Source: Nansenia antarctica (lineage: Eukaryota > Chordata > Actinopteri > Argentiniformes > Microstomatidae). From it: 64,000 nucleotides of DNA. Below the pieces are notes generated by a model, which ran no database searches, was not told where the DNA came from, and saw nothing but the letters and a program-made list of their open reading frames with translations. The translations under genes were made by a program, and so were the position numbers. Positions within the stretch are counted from its first letter, which is position 1. Every line of letters begins with the position of its first letter. Where the stretch lies: NCBI GenBank assembly GCA_963989245.1, contig OZ022345.1:22727696-22791695 (forward strand). The letters run 5' to 3'. Of this stretch, positions 10,271 to 20,300 are shown piece after piece.

Positions 10271-11240
10271 AAAATCCATCAGAGAGATAGTGGGAACATT
10301 AATAGTGGCCAAATTAACTGTTTGGTACATTCTGAGAAAAAAAGTATGCACTGGTGAGCTCGGCACCACAAAAAGGTCTGGACGTCCATGGAAGACAAGA
10401 GTGGTGGATGATCACAGGATCCTTTACATGGTAAAGAAAAACCCCATCAAAACATCCAGCCAAGTGAAGAACAGTCTCCAGGAGGTAGGCATATCATTAT
10501 CCATGTGTACCATAAAAGAAAGACTTCACACAAGCAAATACAGAGGGTTCACCACAAGGTGCAAGCCATTCATAAGCCTCAAGAATAGAAAGGCCAGATT
10601 AGACTTTGACAAAAAACATCTAAAAAAGCCAGCCCTGTTCTGGAACAGCATTCTTTGGACCGATGGAACTAAGATCAACCTGTACCAGAATGATGGTAAG
10701 AAAAAAGTATGGCTTGGAACGGCTCATGATCCGACGCATACCACATCATCTGTGAAAAAACGTGGAGGCAGTGTGATGACATGGACATGCATGGCTTCCA
10801 ATGGCACTGGGTCACTAGTGTTTATTGATGATGTGAAGACAGAAGCAGACAGATGAATTCTGAAGTGTTTAGGGATATTCTGTCTGCTCAGATTCAGACA
10901 AATTCAGCAAAGTTGATTGGATGGTGCTTCACAATACAGATGGACAATGACCCAAAATATAGTGTGTAAGCAACCCAGGACTTTTTTTAAGGCAAATAAG
11001 TGGAATATTCTGCAATGGCCAGAGTCAATCACCTGATCTCAACCCAATCAAGCATGCATTTCACTTGCTGAAGACAAAACTAAAGGCAGAAAGACCCACG
11101 AACAAACAACAACTGAAGACTGCTGCAGTAAAGGCCTGACAAAGCATCACAAAGGAGGAAACCCAGCATTTGGTGATGTCCATGTGTTCCAGACTTCAGG
11201 CAGTCATTGCCTACAAAGGATTCTCGACAAAGTATTAAAA
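10271..11240 (+). pseudogene. Tc1-like transposase remnant (copy 1)
   Basis: The open part encodes SGRPWKT, the bipartite DNA-binding region, FDKKHLKKPALFWNSILWTD with the first catalytic Asp, and GSLVFIDDV, then stops at about 10856. Pieces of the rest follow in other frames (MDNDPK with the second Asp, and LNPIKHAFHLLKTKL). Frameshifts and stops make it non-functional. Confidence 0.75.
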
Positions 11241-11254
11241 ATGAACATTTTACT

Positions 11255-11802
11255 TACAGTACAGGCCAAAAGTTTGGACACACCTTCTCACTCAATGTGT
11301 TTCCTTTATTTTCATGACTATTTACATTGTAGATTCTCACTGAAGGCATCACAACTATGAATGAACACATGTGGAATGATGTACTTAACAAAAAAGTGTG
11401 AAATAACTCTAAATATGTCTTATATTTTAGATTCCTCAAAGTAGCCACCCTTTGCTTTTTTGTTGTTAATAAAATATATATTTGTTGTTGTTAATAAAAT
11501 ATATAATAATAATAATATTAAATATATATATATATATAAGAACATATTATTATTAACACATATTATATTAAATATTATTATTATATATTTTATTAACAAC
11601 AAAAAAGCAAAGGGTGGCTACTTTGAGGAATCTAAAATATAAGACATATTTTTCACACTTTATTGTTAAATACATAATTCCTATGTGTTCATTCATAGTT
11701 TTGATGCCTTCAGTGAGAATCTACAATGTACCAAATAGTCATGAAAATAAAGGAAACGCATTGAATGAGAAGGTGTGTCCAAACTTTTGGCCTGTACTGT
11801 AT
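11255..11802. mobile_element. Tc1-type MITE with about 200-bp inverted arms
   Basis: The termini TACAGTACAGGCCAAAAGTT and its complement lie at the two ends. The arms are about 200 bp each with an AT-rich centre (11461-11600). It sits on a TA inside the Tc1 copy: the flanking sequence is continuous with the uninterrupted second copy near 51648. It encodes nothing. Confidence 0.85.
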
Positions 11803-12032
11803 GATTGTTAATTTGTCCAATTACTTTTGAGCTCCTGAAAATAGGGACTGTGTATAAAAATGGTTGCAATTCCTAAATGTTTCATACAATATTTCTGTTC
11901 AACCCCTTGAATTAAAGCTGAAAGTATGCACTTCAATTACATCTTGATTGTTTCATTTCAAATCCTTTGTGGTGGCATACAGAGCCCAAATTATGGAAAT
12001 TGTGTCACTGTCCAAATACTTCCAGACCTAAC

Positions 12033-12290
12033 AGGCGGCTGTGGTGCAGGAGGTAGAGCCGCCGTCTAATGATCGCGAGGTTGGCAGATCGGCGGTTCAA
12101 GCCCCGGCTGGCCACATGTCGAGGTGTCCTTGGGCAAGACACTGAACCCCAAATTGCTCCCAGTGAGCGGGCCGGCGCCTTGCATGGTAGCTTGCCGTCA
12201 TTGGTGTGTGAATGTGTGTGTGAATGGGTGAATGAGAGGCCGTTGTAAAGCGCTTTGGATAAAGGCGCTATATAAGTGCAGTCTGTTTAA
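12033..12290 (+). mobile_element. tRNA-derived SINE, plus strand
   Basis: An A-box-like GTGGTGCAGGAGGTAGAGC is followed by a B-box-like GGCGGTTCAAGCCCC, the internal RNA polymerase III promoter of a tRNA head. A body follows, then a tail with AAAGCGCTTTGGATAAAGGC and GCTATATAAGTGCAG, common to LINE-mobilised fish SINEs. A related copy in reverse is at 52376-52580. Confidence 0.8.
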
Positions 12291-12839
12291 CTGTATATAA
12301 ATAAAAGAATGTCAATGACCCCAGGTGTGGGACTTTATTAGGTCAAACAGGTTTGAGGGGTCAGGCAAAGGACTTGGTGGAGTCAGGCAAGGGTCAGGCG
12401 ATCATCGTTGTAATCCATGGAGCAGGGCAGGAACCGTGGTGCAAGGTGCTGGGCTGGAGGTGTCCATGGTGCTGAGTGCACAAAACCCTTACTGGAATCT
12501 TCATACACTGTGAATTAGTCTTTACTTCTTGATGAGTCAACAGCACTAACCCCATCCAGTGCGACATGTAGATAGCATATATTTAGAATATGTAAAATGC
12601 AAACACCAGAAATGCAAGAAAGTTTATGAGGTATACCAAATGGAATTAATAACAAGTGTACAACCCTTCTGTCTAGAGTAAAATAAGGGCCTAACAGGGT
12701 AGAGTGCAGAATGTACAGGTGTGTTGCAACCGGTTGCAACACAAATGCCCAAAAAAGTGTACAAGGGATCAAATCAATTCAAGTTTTATTTGTATAGCGC
12801 ATCTCACAAGATGCGACTCAATGCGCTTCAATCAAGACA
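12291..12839. other. Intergenic, with a short retroposon tail
   Basis: No gene is supported. At about 12778-12835 the sequence TTCAAGTTTTATTTGTATAGC followed by GCATCT is the reverse of a common LINE/SINE 3' tail. It lies immediately after the stop codon of the minus-strand peptidase gene and probably forms part of its 3' untranslated region. Confidence 0.5.
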
Positions 12840-12960
12840 TCATTGCTGTTTGCACTTTATCGCAAGTGCTCTTTCAACATTGTCTCTATGGTCTTTCAGC
12901 TTCCTTTTCTGTTCTTTGCTCAAATTTTCGACCATATAATGGTGAGACAGCTGCTTCTCA
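12840..12960 (-). CDS. Ulp1-like gene exon 17 with stop
   Basis: 121 nt, acceptor TCAACAG. It encodes EKQLSHHYMVENLSKEQKRK and LKDHRDNVERALAIKCKQQ, then TGA at 12842-12840. Lys-rich C-terminus. Confidence 0.65.
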
Positions 12961-15900
12961 CTGTTGAGACAAAATGTTATAAAGAAGTGATTAATAAATA
13001 ATTTAAGAAACTCACATTCATCAGTGGTTGCAAACTGTCATGGAAATTGTATTAGCACTCTCCTCATGTTTCCAGCTTACCTCAAGTCATACTGTGGTCC
13101 ACATGTATACATTTCCATGGCTTTCTCATTGGAAACACAGTTTACAGCTGCAATGGCGTGGACTGTTGCCTGTGTCATGAAGTGATTAAAGCCACACCAG
13201 TTATAGTAAAATGTAGACATCTAAGAAGGTTGTGCCATGTTGCAGGTGACAACTAAGCAAGACCTGATATGAGCAAATGGCATTATAAGATCCTACTGGA
13301 TATTGACCATGAGTTAAAGTGTGACATATGATATAATATGAAATATGTAGTCTATAAATAAATAAAAAGTGTCAGTGAATTGTCACCTCTGGCAGAAGCA
13401 CATCAATGACGAATGCCACCGGATCAGCCAATGTTGTCTGTGTTTTTTTTACCACTCCTGAGAGGAAGTTAACTAGTCTGTCCATTTGGTCATCATCGTC
13501 AAAGAAGATGATACCTGTGGCCTTCTTTTTTGCCCAAAGAGACTTGACTTGTCCTGCCATGATTGCCTGCAAATATATAGTGTGTTGGGAGGATGCTCTA
13601 TGTAAATGTACAATCACTACACAAATATAAAACATTTCACTTTCATTATTTATATTATGCTTAAATGTGTCACTTTACTTAGACATTTCAGTTGCAAACT
13701 CACTTCAAGATGTTGCAGTAAGCCTTTGTCCTGAGTGATGAAATCCACTAACAAGTCATTGGTCACTCTTCGTTGGTGTTGGGCTTGTTGAGCCCTTTCC
13801 TTAAAATGTAATAATACAGTGCTTAACCATGTTACAATGAAAAGGTGCAGTTAAGTACTGAATGAGTCACTTTCTTTCCTTGATCATTTGCACTTCCTTA
13901 CTTACCTCAAGTGTCTTGATAGAAAGTGTGGTTTCACTATCCAGGCTTCTGACATCTTTGTCCATGGTAACATCACTTTCCTAAATGGATACACACATAA
14001 GCATGACTATGTGTACAGCTGTGAATGGTGGATAGTATGTTTGTATGCAATAAACTTCATTCACACTAACCAATTCTTTAGGAGGAAAGATGTAAGGCCT
14101 CTTGAAGTACGCGTGGTCCTCGTCAGTGTCCAGTGGCATCTGTACAGAGTCCACCATTATTGCCAGTATGTTTTACATGAAAGGGTTAACTACTTCAAAA
14201 AGAGATCCAGGCTGGATTCAGAATGACACAGTACCACTAAACATATTGCATGTGCCATAAAGTTGCATGGAGTATGTGTTTTAGGAGCAGTAGCCCATTC
14301 AGAAACTGGCACACGGTCATAGATACTTATGGTGCTTTTCCATCAGCGGCCCGGGTTAGTGCAGTTCGGATCGGTTCGGATCGGTTCGGGTCACTTATGA
14401 TCTGTTCTGGTTTTCCATTATACACAAACCGACCCGGACTAGTAGGAGGAGTAGACGATAGTAGGCGGAGTTACGCGTCATAACAGCGCGCCATGGTGGT
14501 GACGTATATTTTCACGAGACAGTATCACAACACACCACAGCACCAACAATAGCAGCATGGAGGAAGTTGCAGCTATCCTATGCCTGTGGTATATCATTCA
14601 ACATTGTATTTTGGAAGAGAGAATCCAGAACACAGAAGAGAGAAGACGGAAGAGGGAATCCAGAAGACAGAAGAGACTTTACAGAAGACAGAAGAGAGAA
14701 GACCGAATGAAGGATGCTCTAAAGAGGAATGCTGAAAAGAGAAAGAAACTGATGTGGGCTATCGTAAGGAGCGACGATGTTGGCTTTGATCGTCGGCGTA
14801 AACAACCAACACAGGTGGGTTTTGTTATCCTTCACGGCTATTTCTAGTATATGACTGGTTTGGGTTTATTCCGAATTGACAAAACACATTATCTCTGATC
14901 TATTCCAGATCATTCATTTTTTGCGAAATCTTCGCAGCGCCCCGTCAGCGTGGGCCATCAACAGAGCTAACGAGTGGTGGGATTTCGTGGTCCCTGCTTT
15001 CACCGATGCTCTGTGGGTACAGAACTTCAGAATGTCGGAGGGAACATTCCTGTATCTATGCCATAAACTTCGACCAGCCATGGAGAGACGAGACACAGCC
15101 TTCCGTTTGTGTGTCCCCCTCAACAAAAGAGTAGCGATGGCACTGTGGAAATTGGCGACCAACTCCGAGTACAGAAGTGTATCACATCTGTTTGGTGTCA
15201 GTATCACAACTGTGTGGCCGTGTGTGAGAGACTTCTGCGCTGCTGTACAAGCGATACTAGTACCAGAACTCATTCATGTTCCAACCCAGGCAAAGTTTGA
15301 GGAAATGGCTGACTACTTCGAGCATAGATGGGGGGTTCCACAATGTGTTGGTGCTATTGACGGATCTCACATCCCCATTTTGGCACCAAGAGAATACCAC
15401 TGTGACTATTTCAACCGTAAGGGCTGGCACTCAATCATCCTGCAAGCCGTTGTAGACGGAAAGGGATTGTTCTGGGATGTCTGCACAGGGTTTACAGGGA
15501 GTATGCATGATGCCCGTGTTCTCCGTCGGTCCGAGCTGTGGGAGCAAGCCAGCACTGGAAACCTTTTCTCAGGTCGCACAAGGAACATTGGTGGATGTGA
15601 CATTGGTTACTACCTTCTAGGGGATGCTGCATATCCCCTGCACAGCTGGCTTTTGAAGCCATTTTCTGATAACGGACGACTGACTGAAGAACAACTACAG
15701 TACAACATGAAAACAAGCAGAGCAAGGGTTGCTGTTGAGAATGCCTTTGGCAGACTCAAGGGCAGGTGGCGTTGCCTTATGAAGCGGAATGACTGTGATC
15801 TGGCCCTGGTGAAATCAATGGTGATTACATGCTGCGCTCTACACAACCTTTGTGAAGCCCAAGGTGAGGACTACATACAGGAATGGAGTGTTCATGACAC

Positions 15901-17291
15901 ACCAGAACCATCCTTGGTGGCGCGGCCACAAAGGGCTGAGACTGAGGGACTGGGTGTGCGTCAGGGGCTGATGCGCTACTTTACCTCCCTGTAGCATCAT
16001 TGTGATTGTCTGCATGTTTGAATCATTGCTAGTGGACATTGTTCTGCACATATGTTGTTCTACACATAATAAAGTCATGTTTTTTGAACCCTTAAAACCA
16101 CTGCCTTCACTTGTCTGCTTTATGAACTGTAGCAGCATTGTTATGCTCAGCATATGAGATGGCTACTACTTTAGGTCACTGTGGCATCATTGTTAGGTTC
16201 ACACACACACACAGAGATTAGATCACGGTATTTATTAAGGTAGAAAAGTGTAGTGAAAGACAATTAAAACACTGCAAACGTGCAAAAACACAGCAAACGT
16301 GCAAAAACACTGCAAACGTGCAAAGTCACTCTCAAACTATTTACTAATATTTGTCAGACATAAGTCAAAAGTCAGTCTTTCTACTTCCTTGGGCGTCCTG
16401 CCATGACATTGACAAAGTCTCCAAAGTCGCCCAAAAAACCGTTCTGGAAGGCTGCAGCCGCGTTATCCCTGGCAACCTCCCTCTGCTGGGCGGCCTGCTC
16501 CTTGGCATCCTCCCTCTCCATCAGCGCAGTGAGATGCTGCTGGGCGGCCTGCTCCTTGGCATCCTCCCTCTCCATCACCACAGTGAGATGCTGCCTGTTG
16601 CACTGCTCCGACTCCTTCATGAAGGCCAGGGGCCGGATTCACCAAGCGTTTTTAAGAACAAATGTGTTCTTAAGAACAACATTTGTTCTTAAGACAAAAC
16701 TTAAGAAGATTTGGTATTCCCGAAGAAAATCTTATCTTAACTTTAGTTTTTTCTTAACTTTCTTCTTAAGATTTTTCCTAAGATAGAACTTAAGAACAAA
16801 TGAGATTCTCCAAAACAAAGTTCTTAGATTTCTTCTCAAATGTCTTCTTAACTTTAAGAGAAGCTCTCACCTGTCTTAAAGCAGCTAAAGTGAAAGGTAA
16901 GTCTTACTTGAACAATTTTGTATTGCATTTATTTGATTTTATTAATATTTAGTTTAGCCCTAGACAATGTGTTAACACATATTGTTAATTCAAGTTGGTC
17001 AGAGTACTTTTGTGTGAATGTTTTGTGTGAATGTGTGAATGTCTATCACATGTTTGTATGTTTGAGATATAACTGAAATGGGCCTTTCAGCCTGTGTCAC
17101 ATGTAGGCCTATTCCTAGATTACACCACAATGTACTCAGAAAGTAAATCAAGGAGGCAGTTGTTGTATTTGATGTATACTACTTAATTAATCATTATGAA
17201 CATGTTATTTAAGTAGGCCAAGTAACTGAAACAATGTCCTTACTATTATTTATTTTATATTCACATTTTAGATGGAAGTTCTTCATAAGTT

Positions 17292-17366
<75 letters not shown>

Positions 17367-20300
17367 AGGTGTAAAAATCACAGTTCAAAATCTAAGAACT
17401 TCTTAAGTGAGAAAACTAAGAAGTTCTTAAGACATAGGACAATTCTTAAGAAAAAATGGTGAATAGCGTTTAAGAACATTCTTAGGAACATCTTATCTTT
17501 TTTCTTAAGAATTGTCTTAAGAATTGTCTTAAGAACACTTTGGTGAATCCGGCCCCAGGTGTTCAAATGCCAGGTCCCTTTTCCTTTTGGCTAAAATAAG
17601 AAGTACATTCAAGGTCACAAGTAATACATGAAGTACAGCACAGTGTTTTATTTGTACAGTATAGTAGCATAGTATAGTGGATAGTGTACATAGCCTTTAT
17701 TTATGTAAACCAGCTCCTTTCCCTTCTAGTTTTATTTTATTTTATTATTATTTTTTCCTAACACCAGGGGAGCCCCCCCCTCCCAAATGTCGTTGTTTGG
17801 TACCTGTACTATATCAATGACAATAAAGACCATTCATACCTGAGCGATTATGGGTCACAGGACAGGGGGTGCTGGGCCTGGGCCTGGGGCTGGGGCTGGG
17901 ACTGGGCCTGGGACTGGGGGTGGAGGTGGAGGTACCCGGAGTATTCGGGATGCACTCGTCGTCGGTCTCCACCTGTGTGTCCTCTGAAAAGCACATTATA
18001 TCAACACTAATTAATAAAACATCCCGTTAAGCAGGAAAAATAGAGTTAAGACGAGCTGCTAGCCAAACAAAGACTTGACAAACAATGGCTGCTGTTGTTA
18101 GCTAGCTAGCAGCTACAACAAATACAGTTAAGATAGTAGCTAGTTAGTAGTAGATTGGTATCATACGTCTATTGTATCATATCATACCTTGCTCCTCCTG
18201 GATAGTATCGGCCATGGTGGCCTCCAGCAACGACACTGCCGGGACCATCGACGCCGTCGGTACTATGCTCGCGTGATTCGGTCGGAGTCCGATCACCGCA
18301 TCTATAGCGTCGTACCAATGCGAGGTTCGTGGTTCAACTCCACTGCGGCCCTTGATTTTCTTGTAATCCGCTTTGAGTTTCTTCAGTTTATCTCTGCACT
18401 GCTTGGGTGTCTTGTGAACGCCAATGTCCAACAAACGGCGAGAAATTGTCTGGAAGATTGATTGAGAATGTTTATTTTGGTCCCCTATACAATTCACAAT
18501 ACAGATATACGAAAATGTACATAGTCACAATTTATAACATCAGGACCAAAAAGGTGTAGGCTGAAGCCGTGGCTTATTTCGCCTACCCTTGTTACATGTA
18601 TGCATGTCCCCCCATGAATGCATAATCAAAACATTGAAACTTTTATAAACAAAATGTCACTTACGCATGTCAACAAAAAGTTCAAAAAATACCAAACAAA
18701 AACTATATTTAAACCTCTGTTTTATACTTGTTAATCATCTTATTTTTAAATAATTTTTTTAATCCTTTTAATGTACTACACATTTTCATTTCCTTTTCAA
18801 AAGTATTCCATAAATTAACTCCTTTAACTGTTATACATCTTTGTTTTGCATTTGTTCAAATCTTTGTTTTCATAAACATACATATTCCTCTGAGTTCATA
18901 ATTACTCTGTCTAACTTGAAACAGTCTCTGGATACAGTCTGGAAGCATCTTATTTTTTACTTTATACATTACTTGTGCCATTTTGAAGTCCACCAATTCT
19001 TTAAATTTGAGATCATAGGTGTTTATGAATAATTTGTTAGTTGGTTCATGATAGGCAGCTCTGTTTATAATTCGTATAGCTCTTTTCTGTAGTAAATAAA
19101 TTGGATTTGTGATTGTTTTGTATGTGTTTCCCCACACTTCCACACAGTAGGTTATGTATGGAACTATTAGAGAACGGTACAATATGTGTAATGAATTTGG
19201 ATTAAGTATGTCTTCTGATTACGAACGGTAGAGTCCAGATCTCGCTGGATTTGGTCTTCAGACCAAATACAGATGAGGGCCTGGACCTCGTTTGGTGCCC
19301 AACTCGAACACGATTCCATAATTAAAAAGAATAGTAGAAACAGTCAAATTAACAGTAAAGAACTAGTATCTAGTACGCTGTTGTATGCTGTTCGCTGCCG
19401 TCTGAGTTTTAAAAATGGCGGTTAGAGATTCGAGGTGATTTCCATGGGATGACGATTTTCCATTGACCAATCAACGGTGTGCAGCGTCACACGTCACACG
19501 CAGCCTGGCAAAGAGACCCGGATATGAAATTTTAGACCCTGGGGTCGATGTGGAGCTAAAGAAGCGAGCTGACCTGGGACCGAACCGACCTGGAACGACG
19601 AATGGAAAAGGGGAACGAAGCGGGCTGACCCGGGTCAGCACCAGGTCAGCACCGTAGTGGAAAAGCCCCATTAGTGAGAGATGCACTGACCATGGTGTTG
19701 CTTGCATGCCTCCTTTTAAGACTTGAATAGGTCCTGAATACAGGTGGGACACTGTCGTGAAGGGTCGCTCTGCCTTCCTCACTAAAGTGAGCAAACTTCC
19801 TTCCAAATCTGAAATTAACACACATTCTCTTCACCGGAAGGTTGAATTGTAGGGCCAGGTGTTACCCCAAAGTCCTCTTGATAATAAATGTACAAATACA
19901 ATTATTATTTTTGTAGCACTGCAGCATACCCTTCCAGCCCAAGGTTTTCCACCAGGACAATACACCACCACCTTCTCAGGAGAGACATGTCATCCTAAAG
20001 AAAGAGCAGTTACTCAATTTGCATTCAAAGTCTTATAGCATATTGATATAATGGGTTCTTGTTTTCTTAATACTTACAATGCTGAAGTCAAAGGTAGCCT
20101 CCATGGCGAAATACCAGGCATACTGTAATGAGAAAAGACACAAAGACAAGATTACTATGTGACAGCTTATAACTCAGTGAGAAGGTAGTCACACACATCC
20201 AATGAAATGTACATGGCTGATAACTCCATAGGAAAGTGATATGAGAGGTCTGCACACATGAATGTTCCTTAATACCTTTTATTGCACAGCTTTTTATTTG

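Larger units (their letters stand above)
7190..12032 (+). mobile_element. Tc1-like transposon copy 1, degenerate, with nested insertions
   Basis: The whole interval aligns by eye with a second copy at 50039-51861. The left roughly 90 bp, including the left inverted terminus, are missing, and the right terminus (TCCAGACCTAAC) is at about 12032. The interruptions are two Harbinger-type elements (7486-8512 and 8516-10248) at one site and a palindromic MITE (11255-11802). The transposase frame is broken by stops. Confidence 0.75.
16381..19319 (-). pseudogene. Harbinger Myb/SANT-like accessory protein, disrupted
   Basis: The minus-strand ATG at 19319 encodes ESCSSWAPNEVQALICIWSE and DQIQRDLDSTVRNQ, the first helices of a Myb/SANT-like trihelix. 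The frame is then cut by a LINE tail and resumes at about 18463 with SIFQTISRRLLDIGVHKTPK and QCRDKLKKLKADYKKIKGRS. Exon 2 (17982-17840) is Pro/Ser/Arg-rich. The last exon starts at 17577 with KRKRDLAFEHL, is cut by a 926-bp MITE, and resumes at 16626 with AFMKESEQCNRQHL, Glu/Ala/Gln-rich repeats and MAGRPRK then TAG. Known Harbinger systems need this partner for transposase nuclear import and terminal binding. Here it is broken twice. Confidence 0.8.
14330..19670. mobile_element. Harbinger transposon, near-complete, 5.3 kb with two nested insertions
   Basis: The ends are TGGTGCTTTTCCATCAGCG and, inverted, TGGGGCTTTTCCACTACGG, flanked by TTA at 14327-14329 and 19671-19673. The element carries both expected genes: a HARBI1-like transposase on the plus strand with an open frame, and a Myb/SANT-like protein on the minus strand. 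A 926-bp MITE (16630-17555) and a LINE tail (about 18464-19214) have since inserted. Without them it would be about 3.7 kb. It lies in an intron of the Ulp1-like gene. Confidence 0.85.

Noticed and set aside
19691..19808. Alternative frame of exon 11 (DLEGSLLTLVRKAERP...)
   Set aside because: Open too, but its end phase would create a stop when joined to exon 12. The frame with FGRKFAHFSEEG agrees at both junctions.
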